Program-made: the position numbers and the translations under genes
The notes under the pieces: generated by a model
What the model was told of the DNA's origin: nothing
Seen by the model: the letters and a program-made list of their open reading frames with translations, nothing else
Database searches by the model: none
From: an uncultured Verrucomicrobiota bacterium
GTDB taxonomy: Bacteria > Verrucomicrobiota > Verrucomicrobiia > Limisphaerales > UBA9464
Reading direction: 5' to 3'
DNA: 41,711 nucleotides
Assembly: GCA_903907995.1 (NCBI GenBank)
Contig: CAIVQH010000028.1
Coordinates: forward strand, 1 to 41,711
Shown here: one piece after another, positions 8,650 to 18,917 of the stretch
How positions within the stretch are numbered: the first letter of the stretch is position 1
Layout: each line of letters opens with the position of its first letter

Positions 8650-9753
8650 TTAGTTCCTCGCCAGTGGGTTGACTTTGGCCGGTGCCGCAGCCCGGACTTG
8701 CCGGATGATTTCGCCGCGAACCTGGTCCAGCGGGAGGATCTTGGAAGCCAGGTTGGCCTGAGCCACCGCTCCCGGCATGCCCCAGACCACGCTGCTTTCG
8801 GCATCCTGGGCCAGCACGCAGCCGCGCTGCTCCCGGATCAAATCACAGCCCCGCAGGCCATCGTGGCCCATGCCGGTCAGGATGACCCCCAGCGTGGCGG
8901 CACCGTACAGGGCGACCACACTCCGAAAGAGGACGTCCACGGCCGGCCGGCAGGAATTTTCGGGCGGCCCCTCATGAATATGAATGCGGGTGATCAGCCC
9001 GACCCGGCGCAGCTCCATATGTTTTCCACCGGGGGCGATGTAGGCATGGCCGGCCTGCAGGATGTCCCCTTCGGCGCCTTCCTTGAACTTGATCGCGGAA
9101 TTGGCGCTCAGCCGCTCCGCGAGAAACGCGGTGAATAGCGGGGGCATGTGCTGCACGATGACAATCGGCAGCGGGAAATCCCCGGGGAACAGCTTGAACA
9201 CCTCGGACAGGGCATTGGGCCCGCCGGTGGAGGTGCCGATGCAAAGGATGCCGAAAGGAACCGGTGTCGCCGGTGCTGCTGACGTCCGGCCGGTGCCCAG
9301 GCTGACGGCCGTATCGGAAGCACGCCGCAGGGCAACTGGCGCGGGTGCCCGGCACAGGGCCTTGATCTTGGGGATCAGCTCCTGTTCGAGCTTCAGGAGG
9401 CCTTCGTTGATAGCGCCCAGGTTGGCGGGTTTCGCCACGTAGTCGCTGGCGCCTGCGTCGAGCGCCTCCAGCGTGGTCACGGCCCCTTTCGCCGTGAGCG
9501 TGCTGAACATGATGACGGGCAGCTTGGGGTAGATTTTCCGGATCTCCCGCAACGTGGTGATGCCATCCATTTCCGGCATTTCCACGTCGAGGGTGATCAC
9601 GTCGGGATTGACCTGGGGGATTTTCTGCAGGGCCAGTCCCCCATGGGCGGCGGCCCCGACGACTTCCAGCTCCACATCCCGCTCCAGGATGCTGCCGATC
9701 ATCCTCCGCATGACCACGGAGTCGTCCACGATCAGCACGCGAATTTTAGGCAT
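8650..9753 (-). CDS. cheB: CheB receptor methylesterase/glutamine deamidase
   Basis: The product is 367 residues. It has an N-terminal receiver domain (acidic D10/D11, phospho-acceptor D56 in TLDVEMPEMDG, K108) and a C-terminal CheB esterase domain with the catalytic triad in place: S175 in GTSTGG, H202 in VQHMPP and D298 in GMGHDG. It removes methyl groups from chemoreceptors once phosphorylated by CheA, giving adaptation. It is placed between a CheY-like receiver (8 nt upstream) and cheR (directly abutting). All key residues are intact. Confidence 0.96.
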   Translation of the reverse strand: MPKIRVLIVDDSVVMRRMIGSILERDVELEVVGAAAHGGLALQKIPQVNPDVITLDVEMPEMDGITTLREIRKIYPKLPVIMFSTLTAKGAVTTLEALDAGASDYVAKPANLGAINEGLLKLEQELIPKIKALCRAPAPVALRRASDTAVSLGTGRTSAAPATPVPFGILCIGTSTGGPNALSEVFKLFPGDFPLPIVIVQHMPPLFTAFLAERLSANSAIKFKEGAEGDILQAGHAYIAPGGKHMELRRVGLITRIHIHEGPPENSCRPAVDVLFRSVVALYGAATLGVILTGMGHDGLRGCDLIREQRGCVLAQDAESSVVWGMPGAVAQANLASKILPLDQVRGEIIRQVRAAAPAKVNPLARN

Positions 9754-9761
9754 AACAGGCT

Positions 9762-10139
9762 TCAGTCAACGAGGCCGAGGATCTGGAGCTTCTCCCGCAA
9801 TGAATCCAGGGTCACTGGCTTCATGAGGAAGTCGTCGGCTCCCGATTCCAGGGCGAGGGTGATCTTCTCCACGGTGTTGTTGGTCGTGACCATCATGAGT
9901 TTGACCGCGTCAAAATCCCGGTTGCGCCGGACAAACTGGACCAGCTCGATCCCGGTCATCCGGGGCATGTCCCAATCCACCAGGGCGACGTCGAACGGCT
10001 GGCTCGGGTCGTTCTTGATGAGGGTGTCCAGACCGTGGCGGCCGTCCTCGGCCTCCACGGTCGTGAAGCTCAGCTCCGTGGCCAGGTTTGTCAGGAATCC
10101 GCGCATGGCCTTGGAGTCGTCGATGATGAGCATTCGCAT
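9762..10139 (-). CDS. CheY-like single-domain response regulator
   Basis: The product is 125 residues, a lone receiver. It shows LIIDDSKAMR with the acidic pair near residues 7-8, the phospho-acceptor Asp in VALVDWDMPRMTGIELV (about residue 55), the TTNN switch region and the KPVT lysine near 107. No output domain is present. The WDMP sequence and the cheB-cheR context are typical of CheY-type regulators phosphorylated by CheA. It is one of three lone receivers in this operon, so a CheY sink or a second output is possible. An in-frame ATG two codons later is an alternative start. Confidence 0.92.
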   Translation of the reverse strand: MRMLIIDDSKAMRGFLTNLATELSFTTVEAEDGRHGLDTLIKNDPSQPFDVALVDWDMPRMTGIELVQFVRRNRDFDAVKLMMVTTNNTVEKITLALESGADDFLMKPVTLDSLREKLQILGLVD

Positions 10140-10213
10140 ACTTTAACGGGCATTCACGCGGTTGCGGCTACGGTGTTCACGGTTTCCTGACGGGCGGGGA
10201 GCGTCACAATGTT

Positions 10214-12613
10214 TCAGAGCCGGGCGCGATCCACGACAGCCTTCAGGTCGGCGGCGAGGCGGGCGAGTTCCGTGGCCGCATTGAGCGTGTTGTTGGCGCC
10301 CTCGGTGGTGTTCTTGGCGGCGAGCGACACGTTGGCGATGTTCTTCGAGATCTCCGTGCTGCCCTTGGCGGCCTCGCCGGCGTTGCGGGCGATCTCGTTG
10401 GTGGTGGCCGACTGCTCCTCCACCGCGCTGGCGATGGTGTTGGCGAAGTCGTTGATCTGGCTGATGACCGAGCCGATCTGGGCGATGGCGGTGACCGCAC
10501 CCTTGGTGTCGGTCTGGATCGCCTCGATCTTCGCGCTGATGTCCTCGGTGGCGGCCGCCGTCTGCTTGGCCAGTTCCTTGACCTCGTTGGCAACGACCGC
10601 GAAGCCCTTGCCGGCTTCGCCGGCCCGCGCGGCCTCGATGGTGGCATTCAGGGCGAGCAGGTTGGTCTGCTGGGCGATGGAGGTGATCACCTTGATGACC
10701 TTGCCGATCTCGATGGAGCTTTCGCCCAGCTTGGCGACCGTCTTGTTGGTGTCCTCGGCCACCTTGACGGCGGCGGTGGCGACCTTGGCGGCGTCGTTGG
10801 CGTTCTTGGCGATCTCCTTGACGCTCGCGCTCATCTCCTCGGCGCTCGTGGCGACCGTGGCGACGTTGCGGCTGACCTGCTCGGAGGCGCTGGCCACCAC
10901 GTTGGACTGCGCGGAAGTCTCCTCGGAGTTCGAGCTCATCTGCTGGCTGGTGGCCGTGAGCTCCTCAGCGGCCGAGGCGATCGCCTGGGAATTCTGGTTC
11001 ACCGCCGTGATCGTGGTCCGGAGATTTTCCTCGGCCACCTTCCGCGCCGTGATGTCCGTGGCAAATTTCACCACGCGGTCCACTCGCCCGTTGACATCCA
11101 CCATCGGATTGTAGGTGGCCTGTATCCAGACCTCCTTGCCGCCCTTGCCGACGCGCTTGAACTCGGCGGTCTGGAACTTGCCGTCGTTCAGGTCGCGCCA
11201 GAACTGCCGGTAGTCGGCGCTCTCGCGGAAGGCGGGCTCCACAAACAGGCTGTGGTGCTTGCCCTTGATCTCGTCCAGGCGGTAGCCCAGCGCGTTGCAG
11301 AAATTGTCGTTGGCCGTCAGGCAGATCCCCTCGTTGGTAAACTCAATCACCCCCTGGGTACGGTTGATTTCCCCGATCTGACGCTGGGTATTCTGGGCGG
11401 CCACGGTGGTCGCGGTGACGTCCGTGGCGATCTTGACCACTTTCCAGACGCGTCCCATCTCGTCTTTCACCGGCGCATACACGGCCTGGATCCAGACTTC
11501 GCGGCCCTCCTTGGTGATGCGCTTGAACACCTCGCTGGCGCTCTTGCCGGCAGCCAGGTCATTCCAGAACTGGGTGTACGCCGGCGAATTCGCAAAGGCC
11601 GGATCGACAAAGATGCGATGATGCCTGCCCACGACCTCGTCCGATTTGTAACCCATCAGGTGCAGGAAATTGCCATTGGCCGAAAGCACGGTTCCCCGAA
11701 CGTCGAACTCGATGTAGGCGTACGTGGTGTCGATGGCCCCGAGCACGCCCCGCATGTTCTGGCGTTCCGTCTCCATCTGCGTGATGTCGTAGCGGACCCC
11801 GATGTACTTGCTGGGCTTCCCGTTCTCGCCCAGCACGGGCGCGATGACGGCGTCCACGTAATAAGGTGAGCCGTCCTTCGCGCGGTTCTTGATGATGCCG
11901 CGGAAGGTCTTGCCCCGGCCGATCGTGCTCCAGAGCTCCTTGAACGTCTCCTTCGCCATGTCGGGATGGCGGGTGGTGTTATGGGGCCGGCCAATGAGTT
12001 CCTCGCGGCTGTACTTGGAAACCTCGATGAACTTCTCGTTGATGCTGACGATGTCGCCCTTGAGATCCGACTCCGAGACGATGCTGGTCAGGTTCGTGAT
12101 CTCGGCGCGCACCCGCAGCTCCGCGACTTCCTGCGCCAGCTTGTGCTGGGCCGTGCAATCCACGGCCAGCTGCACGACGGACACCGGCCTGCCGTGGGCA
12201 TCCAGCACGGGCGTGAAGCTCGCCTGGAGCCAGACCTCGGTGCCGGCTTTCGCCAGGCACTTGTATTTGCATTCCTGCGACCGACCGGCGGCCAGTTCCT
12301 GCCAGAGGCGGCGATACTCGGCGCCATCCCGGAAGGCGGGCTCGACCAGGGTGGACAGGGAACGCCCGGTCAGCTCCTCGAGATCGTAACCCAGCAGCGC
12401 GAGGAAGCGGGCGCTGGCGTTCTGGATGATGCCGGCGAGATCGCACTCGACCACCGCCTGCGATTGGCGCATTGCGGAAAGCTGGGCGCGGAGGTCAGCC
12501 AGCTCCCGCTTGCCGGGGGCGGGGGGCGCAATCTTCGTGCTCTTGCCGTTGAGGGCGTGGGAACCGTTGGCGCGGGCGCGGGTGGAGGGGAGTTTGGGGG
12601 CTTTCAGTTTCAT
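10214..12613 (-). CDS. Soluble chemoreceptor with four PAS domains
   Basis: The product is 799 residues with no membrane segment, so it is a cytoplasmic methyl-accepting chemotaxis protein. Four PAS/PAC modules lie at about 40-155, 170-285, 290-405 and 410-525. Modules 1, 3 and 4 are visibly related (VEPAFR..Y..FW..L..GK, KEVWIQA.Y.P), while module 2 is Aer-like ([17 protein letters not shown]). The signalling domain runs from about 540 to the end with a canonical hairpin tip near 650-690 ([31 protein letters not shown]). There is no CheR-tethering pentapeptide. It probably senses an internal cue such as redox state, though no cofactor can be proven. It lies between cheW and the cheY-like gene and is the only canonical receptor in view. 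Confidence 0.93.
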   Translation of the reverse strand: MKLKAPKLPSTRARANGSHALNGKSTKIAPPAPGKRELADLRAQLSAMRQSQAVVECDLAGIIQNASARFLALLGYDLEELTGRSLSTLVEPAFRDGAEYRRLWQELAAGRSQECKYKCLAKAGTEVWLQASFTPVLDAHGRPVSVVQLAVDCTAQHKLAQEVAELRVRAEITNLTSIVSESDLKGDIVSINEKFIEVSKYSREELIGRPHNTTRHPDMAKETFKELWSTIGRGKTFRGIIKNRAKDGSPYYVDAVIAPVLGENGKPSKYIGVRYDITQMETERQNMRGVLGAIDTTYAYIEFDVRGTVLSANGNFLHLMGYKSDEVVGRHHRIFVDPAFANSPAYTQFWNDLAAGKSASEVFKRITKEGREVWIQAVYAPVKDEMGRVWKVVKIATDVTATTVAAQNTQRQIGEINRTQGVIEFTNEGICLTANDNFCNALGYRLDEIKGKHHSLFVEPAFRESADYRQFWRDLNDGKFQTAEFKRVGKGGKEVWIQATYNPMVDVNGRVDRVVKFATDITARKVAEENLRTTITAVNQNSQAIASAAEELTATSQQMSSNSEETSAQSNVVASASEQVSRNVATVATSAEEMSASVKEIAKNANDAAKVATAAVKVAEDTNKTVAKLGESSIEIGKVIKVITSIAQQTNLLALNATIEAARAGEAGKGFAVVANEVKELAKQTAAATEDISAKIEAIQTDTKGAVTAIAQIGSVISQINDFANTIASAVEEQSATTNEIARNAGEAAKGSTEISKNIANVSLAAKNTTEGANNTLNAATELARLAADLKAVVDRARL

Positions 12614-12697
12614 AGGTTGCGGAGCTGTTGGAGACGCGTGGCGCGAAAGGACGCGCCTTCAGTTTTTGATTTGAGTTGAGACGTATCAGGAGACGTT

Positions 12698-13147
12698 TTA
12701 CTGGGCGTGGCTGCCCGGGGACGTGACGTTGATCGTTCTTTCGGTGTCGAGGACGAGGAGCAGCCGGTCCCGCAGCTTATAGACCCCCTGCACCAGCTCC
12801 CGGGCGACGCCCGTGAGCGTTTCCGGTTTGCGTTCGAAGGCCTCATCGTCGATCTCGACGACATCGCCGATCTCGTCCACCAGCAGGCTGACGGCGCCGT
12901 CGTCACTGCGGACGACCACGTTCAACGGCAGGCTGTCGCCGGTGCGCGGCGGCAGTTCGAGCCGCCGGCGCAGGTCGATCGCCGTCACGATCTGCCCGCG
13001 GAGATTGATCAGGCCCTCGACCATCGCCGGCGCGAGGGGCACGGCGGTCATTTCCTGGTAGCGGATGACTTCCTGGACCCGGAGAACCTCGACTCCGAAG
13101 AAGAGGCCGTTTAGCGAGAAGGTGCAGAACTGTTTGCGGGTGCTCAT
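12698..13147 (-). CDS. cheW: CheW coupling protein
   Basis: The product is 149 residues with one CheW/SH3-like domain: CTFSLNGLFFGVEVLRVQEV near the N-terminus, then VPLAPAMVEGLINLRGQIV, a hallmark of the family, and the terminal KLRDRLLLVLDTERTI strand. It links CheA to the receptor hairpin. The start is 3 nt after the cheA stop, so it is translated in step with cheA. It is the only free CheW here, although CheA itself appears to carry two CheW-like modules. Confidence 0.95.
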   Translation of the reverse strand: MSTRKQFCTFSLNGLFFGVEVLRVQEVIRYQEMTAVPLAPAMVEGLINLRGQIVTAIDLRRRLELPPRTGDSLPLNVVVRSDDGAVSLLVDEIGDVVEIDDEAFERKPETLTGVARELVQGVYKLRDRLLLVLDTERTINVTSPGSHAQ

Positions 13148-13150
13148 GGG

Positions 13151-15439
13151 TCAGGCGGCCAAAGTGGCGGGGTGGTCCAAATAAAAGGCGGGATCGGCGG
13201 CGCGGATAATGGCGGAGACGTCCAGCAGATCCGTGACCTTCTCCTTGATCACGACCGACCCCAGCGTGCCGCGGCCGGAGGATTCGCGTTTCACGGTGAT
13301 GACTTCCTCGACGATGTCGTCGATGCGGCCGACCACCAGGCCGACGCTGCGGCCGTTCTCCGCATAGATGACCACCTGCATCGGGTCCGAGAGATCTTCC
13401 GGGAGGATTCCGACGCGGGCGATGTGGTCGGCCACGCGGATGAGCGGAATGATCTGGCCGCGATACTGGATCACCTCCTGCTCGCCGGAGCGCTCGAGGG
13501 ACTTGCGGGGGAATTCCTCCAGGCGCGCCACCATCGAGAGCGGGATGGCCATCCGGGTGCTCGCGCCGGCATCGAAGAGGAGCAGGGTCTGGCGGTCGCC
13601 CACCGTCTGGTCGGTCCGGGCCTTGTCGGGCTGGGCGCGGTCGCGGACCTCGCTCACGATGTTGGCATGCTGGGCCAGCCCCAGCACATCGAGGATCAGC
13701 GCCACGCGGCCGTCACCCATGATGGTGGCGCCCGCGAAACAGGCGATCCCCTTGAGCTGCTTGCCGAGGGGCTTCACGACGATTTCTTCGGTGTCGTTGA
13801 TCTGGTCCACGACGAGGCCGAACTGCCGGCCATCGGCCTGCAACACCACCATGTTCACCGCGTCGGCCTGGGCCAGATCCGCCGCCAGCTGGCCGGCCGT
13901 CGCCGGCACCAGCTTGAGCTGCTGGTTGAGGTAGCAGAGCGGCAGCAGCCGCCCCCGCAGCCGGTAAACGGGCGTGCCGCAAAGCAGCTCGATCCCCTTG
14001 CGCTTCTGGTCGTCCTCGAGCCGCACCAGTTCCAGCAGGCTGACCTGCGGAATCGCGAAGCGTTCCCCGCCGCTCGTGACGATGAGCGCGGGAATGATCG
14101 CCAGGGTCAGGGGAATCTTGATTTTGACCGTGCTCCCGCGGCCGCTGTCGCTCACGACATCCACCGCGCCGCCGATCTTCTCGATGTTGGTCTTCACCAC
14201 ATCCATCCCGACCCCGCGGCCGGACACGTTGGTGACCTTCTCGGCAGTGCTGAAGCCCGGCAGGAAAATGAGGTTGAGCGCCTCGCGGTCGCTCAGGCGG
14301 CCGGCCTGTTCGACGCTCACGAGCCCGCGTTCGATCGCCTTCTGCTTCACCCGGACGATGTTGACGCCCCGGCCATCGTCCATGATCTCGATGTTCACCT
14401 GGCCGCCCTCATGGAAGGCCCGCAGGATGAGCATGCCCGTGTCCGGCTTGCCCGCCGCACGCCGCTCGGCCGGTCCCTCAATGCCGTGGTCGATGGCATT
14501 GCGGACGATGTGCGTCAGGGGATCCTTGATGGCCTCGATGATGGTGCGGTCCAGCTCGGTCTGGTTGCCCTCCATGACCAGCTGCACTTCCTTGCCCAGC
14601 TCGCCGGCGACGTCACGGACGACACGGGGGAACTTGGCCCAGATGTTGCCGATGGGCTGCATCCGCGTCTTCATCACGCCTTCCTGCAACTCCGTCGTGA
14701 TCAGGTTGAGCCGCTGCGAGGCGGCCAGCAGGCCGTGGTCCTGGGCCGGTCCGCAGTGCTGGACGATCTGGTTGCGCGCGAGAACCAGCTCGCCGACCAG
14801 GTTCATCAGCTTGTCGAGCTGGTCCACGTTCACGCGGATGGCGCTGTCGGCCGCCGACGGCGCGTTGGCCGGAGTGCCACCGGAGCCAGGGCGGGCGGCC
14901 GGCTCAATCTCGGGCATGATGGGCGGCGCCTTCGCCACCGTCGCCGGGGGAGGGGTGACGGGACTCTCCGCCGACGGCTCCTCCTCGAACAGGCCCCAAC
15001 CGGCCGGAGCCGCCGGTGCTGCCGGCGGCACGGGCGCCGCAGTCTCGCAGTTCAAGTCCTGCAAACGCCGCAACAGCTCGGAATAATCGGCCTCACCCTC
15101 GTGCCGCTCGGTTTCCAGCGAACGCAGCATCTCGCGCAGGGCATCCGCATACGCCAGCAGGGCGTTGATCAGGGGGGGCGTCACCGAGACCTTTCCCTCG
15201 CGCAGGGCGCTGAGCAGGTTTTCGCCCACATGCGCCACCGACTCGATCTTGGACAGGCCGAGGCAGCCGGCGGTGCCCTTGATCGTGTGGATGACGCGGA
15301 AAATGATGTTGGGCGTGTCGGAAGTGCCGGCGCCCTTTTCCAGGGCCAGCATTTCCCGGTCAAAGCGGTCCAGACCCTCGAAGCTTTCGATGAGCAGGTC
15401 CTTGATCAGTTGCTGTTGGAGCTCGTCGTTGGTGGTCAT
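13151..15439 (-). CDS. cheA: CheA chemosensory histidine kinase with two CheW-type domains
   Basis: The product is 762 residues. P1 (Hpt) holds the phosphorylated H51 in VIHTIKGTAG. After a Pro/Ala-rich linker (about 150-225), in which I see no P2 domain, comes the P3 dimerisation helix pair (DQLDKLMNLVGELVLARNQI). The P4 kinase follows, with N box THIVRNAIDHGIE and G1 DDGRGVN. The C-terminus holds two tandem CheW-like regions: about 455-600 (FAIPQVSLLELVRL, FGLVVDQINDTEEIVVK) and about 615-750 (RMAIPLSMVARLEEFP, VGLVVGRIDDIVEEVI). One is the usual P5; the second is additional. I chose the ATG at 15439 because the longer frame overlaps the upstream cheY and its extra residues are low in complexity. 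Confidence 0.94.
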   Translation of the reverse strand: MTTNDELQQQLIKDLLIESFEGLDRFDREMLALEKGAGTSDTPNIIFRVIHTIKGTAGCLGLSKIESVAHVGENLLSALREGKVSVTPPLINALLAYADALREMLRSLETERHEGEADYSELLRRLQDLNCETAAPVPPAAPAAPAGWGLFEEEPSAESPVTPPPATVAKAPPIMPEIEPAARPGSGGTPANAPSAADSAIRVNVDQLDKLMNLVGELVLARNQIVQHCGPAQDHGLLAASQRLNLITTELQEGVMKTRMQPIGNIWAKFPRVVRDVAGELGKEVQLVMEGNQTELDRTIIEAIKDPLTHIVRNAIDHGIEGPAERRAAGKPDTGMLILRAFHEGGQVNIEIMDDGRGVNIVRVKQKAIERGLVSVEQAGRLSDREALNLIFLPGFSTAEKVTNVSGRGVGMDVVKTNIEKIGGAVDVVSDSGRGSTVKIKIPLTLAIIPALIVTSGGERFAIPQVSLLELVRLEDDQKRKGIELLCGTPVYRLRGRLLPLCYLNQQLKLVPATAGQLAADLAQADAVNMVVLQADGRQFGLVVDQINDTEEIVVKPLGKQLKGIACFAGATIMGDGRVALILDVLGLAQHANIVSEVRDRAQPDKARTDQTVGDRQTLLLFDAGASTRMAIPLSMVARLEEFPRKSLERSGEQEVIQYRGQIIPLIRVADHIARVGILPEDLSDPMQVVIYAENGRSVGLVVGRIDDIVEEVITVKRESSGRGTLGSVVIKEKVTDLLDVSAIIRAADPAFYLDHPATLAA

Positions 15440-15461
15440 GTCAGGGAAAGGAAAGGGGGAA

Positions 15462-15830
15462 TCAGACCGGCAGGACTTTGGCGACGACGGCGAGGAGCTG
15501 TTCCTGCTGGAACGGCTTGATGATCCAGCCAGTGGCGCCATTGGCGCGCCCTTCGGCCTTCTTTTCGGGGGCTGATTCCGTCGTCAGCAGGATGATGGGG
15601 ATGCGCCGGAACTGTTGCAGCGCCCGCAGTTCCCGGGTCAGGGTCAGCCCATCCATGCGGGGCATGTTCACATCGGTGATCACCATGTCCACGGTGCGGT
15701 TCCGGAGAAGCTCCAGGGCCTCCGCCCCGTCGCCGGCCTCCAGCACCTCGTGACCCGCCCCCTTGAGGGTGAAGGAAATCATCCTCCGCATGGTAGCGGC
15801 GTCGTCCACCGTCATTATCGTCTTGCGCAT
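15462..15830 (-). CDS. cheY: CheY response regulator
   Basis: The product is 122 residues, a lone receiver. It has MTVDDAATMRRMI at the N-terminus (acidic pair near 9-10), the phospho-acceptor Asp in MVITDVNMPRMDGL (about residue 53), the T/S switch in LLTTES and the lysine in IIKPF (about 104). The sequence is of the classical CheY type (TTESAPEKKAEGRANGATGW is nearly identical to CheY proteins paired with CheA). It lies directly upstream of cheA. It is the best candidate for the main CheA output, though no flagellar switch genes are present to receive it. Confidence 0.94.
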   Translation of the reverse strand: MRKTIMTVDDAATMRRMISFTLKGAGHEVLEAGDGAEALELLRNRTVDMVITDVNMPRMDGLTLTRELRALQQFRRIPIILLTTESAPEKKAEGRANGATGWIIKPFQQEQLLAVVAKVLPV

Positions 15831-15907
15831 AAGTGATTTCCGATTGTGTCCGGTGCCTAGGGAAGCGACCGATCACAGGGCTTCTATCGGGACTTGGGGC
15901 GATCCCT

Positions 15908-16342
15908 TTATGGTGTGAAAACCCGCTCGTCGCTGGGGATAAACCCTTCCGGCTCCTCCATGGGATCAACGGAGTCGCCCAACGCGGCGACGACGGCACG
16001 GAGGATATCGACCTGCCAGAAGGGCTTCTCCAGCGCGGCCACCGCCCCCAGCTGACAGGCCATCGTCAGGTAATCGCCCGCCGCAATCCGGCCACCGCCG
16101 GAGATGGCGATCACTTTCGCGTCCGGCTGGAAGCGACGGAGCTCAATGAGCGTTTCCAGCCCCTCCCTTTCGGGCATGATCAGATCGAGGATCACCAGGT
16201 CAAAGGGCCGCCTCCGGAACAGCTCCAGAGCGGCGCGCCCTTCTTCGGCGGTCTCCAGCTCATAGCCACAGTGCTGCAAAAATTTGGCCAGACTGACACG
16301 CAGGCCGTCATCGTCATCCACCACCAGGATGCGCTGTGCCAT
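15908..16342 (-). CDS. Single-domain response regulator
   Basis: The product is 144 residues, a receiver (about 1-120) with an unstructured acidic tail. It shows VVDDDDGLR, the phospho-acceptor Asp in LVILDLIMPEREGLE (about 53), an unusual GGGRIA loop in place of the usual switch-adjacent segment, and LEKPF with the conserved lysine. It starts 3 nt after the stop of the hybrid kinase and probably takes phosphate from it, directly or through another carrier. Confidence 0.9.
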   Translation of the reverse strand: MAQRILVVDDDDGLRVSLAKFLQHCGYELETAEEGRAALELFRRRPFDLVILDLIMPEREGLETLIELRRFQPDAKVIAISGGGRIAAGDYLTMACQLGAVAALEKPFWQVDILRAVVAALGDSVDPMEEPEGFIPSDERVFTP

Positions 16343-16345
16343 GGC

Positions 16346-18904
16346 TTAAGGCCTTTCCTTTGCAGCCGGGGCGGATTCCGGGTGCGGTAGGCCCACCGGG
16401 GCCGCCGTCCATTTGCGCAGGGAATTCTCCAGCGCCGCAAACTGGATCGGTTTCTCGATGAAATCGTCCATGCCGGCCGCCAGGCATTTTTCCCGCTGGT
16501 CTTCCACGACGCTCGCGGTGATGGCCACGATCGGGATTCGCCGACCGTTTTTCTCCGCGTCACGAATCCTCCGGGTGGCTTCAAACCCGTCCATTTCCTG
16601 CATCCGGCAGTCCATGAAAATCAGGGCGTAAGACTGCTGTCCGGCGCAGGCGACCGCTTCGATTCCGTTGGCCGCGATGTCAACTTCGCAGCCGAGCCTG
16701 GCCACCAGGTGAACGGCCAGCTGCTGGTTGACCAGATCATCCTCCACCACCAGCACGCGAAGGCGATCCTGTGAGGGAGTCGTTGCCGGCAATGCAATCG
16801 ATGTCGGCGTGACCACAGTCTCTGCCGGGACAGTTTTAGATAGCGCCTCCCGATCCTCGGGGCGCCCGGCCAGGGTGAACCATGCGGTCGAGCCTTTCCC
16901 GGGCTCGCTGACCAGCCCGATATTTCCCCCCATGAGTTCGACCAGCCGCTTGGCGATCGCCAGGCCGAGACCCGTTCCGCCATGCTGGCGGGTGGTCGAT
17001 GAGTCTGCCTGGGTGAACGGGGTGAACAGCGTGGCCTGCTTGTCGGCCGCAATGCCGATGCCGGTGTCGGTGATTTCACAGCGAATCCCCGGGGAGGGAC
17101 CGGGCACACACTGCACCTGGATGGTCACCCCGCCGCTCCGCGTAAACTTCAGGGCATTGCCGACCAGATTGAGCAACACCTGCCGAATCCGCGTCGGGTC
17201 GCCGACAAACTGGCGGGGCAGATCGGCATCAAACTGGACGCGGAAATACAGGTTTTTGACCCGTGCCTGGGGGTGAAGCAGGCCGGCGACCTCCTGCACG
17301 ACGCCCGGCAGATCAAACGGAATGGTCTCCATCCGCATCCGCCCGGCCTCGATCTTGGAAAAGTCCAGAATGTCATTGATCAGGCGGAGCAGCGTCCGGC
17401 CGGAACCCTGGATGGTGTCCACAAACCGCGCCTGTTCTTCGTCCAGGCGCGTCGTCCGCAGGAGCTCGGTGAATCCCAGCACCCCGTTCATGGGCGTCCG
17501 GATTTCGTGGCTCATGGTGGCCAGAAAATCGCTCTTGGCCCGATTGGCCGCATCGGCGGCGACCCGTGCCAGCTCCAAAGCCTCCTCCGTGCATTTCCGC
17601 GCAGTAATATCCTGATGTGCCACCACCACGCGCGTCGGGCTGGTCTCGGCAAACCGGGTCACCCGCAGCAGGAACCAACACTTCTGCGGCCCGTTGGCGG
17701 CGGGATATTCCAGCACAAACTCGGGACAGGATCCGGCCATGACTTTTCGGATGCCCTGTGCGGCCACCGGACCCTTGGGCCCGCTAAAATCCGTTCCCGC
17801 TTCGCAGAGGGCCAAATAATGGATGCCGCTGCCAAACTTGCCTTCCGCGGCCTGGCCCGACGCGGTGAAAGCATCCCAGGCGGCATTCGTCTCAATGATC
17901 ACTCCCTGCTCATCGAGAATCGCGATCCGGGCGGAAAGGGCGTTCAGGGTTGACCTGAGCATTTTTTTGGAATCCAGCAGGGCCAGTTCCGCCTGTTTGC
18001 GCGGGGTGATATCGGTGGCGATGCCAGCCACCCGGATCAGGGTACCGCTGCCGTCACGCACCTCGAAGCCGCGGTCATTGATCCAGCGGATTTCACCGTT
18101 CGGAAGCGCGATGCGGTATTCGGTGCTGATGCTGGCCTCGTCCCGCCCGAGGGCAGCGCATTCCAAAAGCACCCGGCCGCGATCCTCCGGGATGATCGCG
18201 GCGATCCACTGGCCCGGATCGGCGTAGAGCGACGCTTCCGTCCGCCCCCAGACAGTCTGATAGCCGGGGCTGACATAATGGACGGTGCCAAAATCGGGTG
18301 AGGTCACCCAAAACACATCCGTGATGTGATTCACCAGCTGCTGAAACTGTTCCTCACTGCGGCGCAGGGACTCTTCGGCGGCCCGGCGTTCCTGGATGTA
18401 CCGGCGCGAATCCCGAAGACTGTTTCTGAGTTCAAGCTGGGCCACCACCTGGCGGCTCAGGGCCTGCAACGCCGACTTTTGATCCGGCGTCAGCGCCCGG
18501 GGCACACGGTCTTTGACACACAGCATTCCCAGGGCGTGGCCATCGGATGTCCGCAGAGGAGCCCCGGCGTAAAATCGGATTTTCGCATCCCCGGTGACGA
18601 ACGGATTGGTGGAGAACCGCGGATCATTCCGGGCGTCCTCGATTTCGAAGAATTCGGGCTGCAGGATTCCATGAGCGCAAAAGGCGACCTCCCGGGGAGT
18701 CTCGGATTCGCCCATGCCGATTCGGGACTTGAACCACTGCCGGTACTCGTCCACCAGGCTGATCAGGGCGATCGGAACACCGCAGATGTGGGAAGCCAGG
18801 AGCGTGATATCATCGAAACCCTGTTCGGGATCGGTATCCAGGATGTCGTAGCGTCTCAACGCCTCGAGGCGCTGGTCTTCGTGAGGGGGCACAGGGGCTT
18901 TCAT
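16346..18904 (-). CDS. GAF-PAS-PAS hybrid histidine kinase with C-terminal receiver
   Basis: The product is 852 residues from the ATG at 18904 ([16 protein letters not shown], the typical opening of GAF kinases). The longer frame would overlap the preceding gene. Domains: GAF about 20-165 ([34 protein letters not shown]), PAS about 190-310, PAS about 325-450, HisKA with the His in [18 protein letters not shown] (about 480), HATPase_c ([31 protein letters not shown]) and a receiver with its Asp in [16 protein letters not shown]. There is no membrane segment. It lies 13 nt after the MCP-like gene and 3 nt before a lone receiver, so all are one transcript with the che genes. No Hpt domain is attached; the phosphate would need a separate carrier or reverse flow. 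Confidence 0.92.
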   Translation of the reverse strand: MKAPVPPHEDQRLEALRRYDILDTDPEQGFDDITLLASHICGVPIALISLVDEYRQWFKSRIGMGESETPREVAFCAHGILQPEFFEIEDARNDPRFSTNPFVTGDAKIRFYAGAPLRTSDGHALGMLCVKDRVPRALTPDQKSALQALSRQVVAQLELRNSLRDSRRYIQERRAAEESLRRSEEQFQQLVNHITDVFWVTSPDFGTVHYVSPGYQTVWGRTEASLYADPGQWIAAIIPEDRGRVLLECAALGRDEASISTEYRIALPNGEIRWINDRGFEVRDGSGTLIRVAGIATDITPRKQAELALLDSKKMLRSTLNALSARIAILDEQGVIIETNAAWDAFTASGQAAEGKFGSGIHYLALCEAGTDFSGPKGPVAAQGIRKVMAGSCPEFVLEYPAANGPQKCWFLLRVTRFAETSPTRVVVAHQDITARKCTEEALELARVAADAANRAKSDFLATMSHEIRTPMNGVLGFTELLRTTRLDEEQARFVDTIQGSGRTLLRLINDILDFSKIEAGRMRMETIPFDLPGVVQEVAGLLHPQARVKNLYFRVQFDADLPRQFVGDPTRIRQVLLNLVGNALKFTRSGGVTIQVQCVPGPSPGIRCEITDTGIGIAADKQATLFTPFTQADSSTTRQHGGTGLGLAIAKRLVELMGGNIGLVSEPGKGSTAWFTLAGRPEDREALSKTVPAETVVTPTSIALPATTPSQDRLRVLVVEDDLVNQQLAVHLVARLGCEVDIAANGIEAVACAGQQSYALIFMDCRMQEMDGFEATRRIRDAEKNGRRIPIVAITASVVEDQREKCLAAGMDDFIEKPIQFAALENSLRKWTAAPVGLPHPESAPAAKERP

Positions 18905-18917
18905 GCGTGCGGCTTCT

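Noticed and set aside
13172-15520. Long plus-strand ORF (782 codons) opposite cheA
   Set aside because: It is the antisense shadow of cheA in high-GC DNA. The composition is rich in His, Asp, Arg and Gln with no domain, while the minus strand encodes a full CheA.
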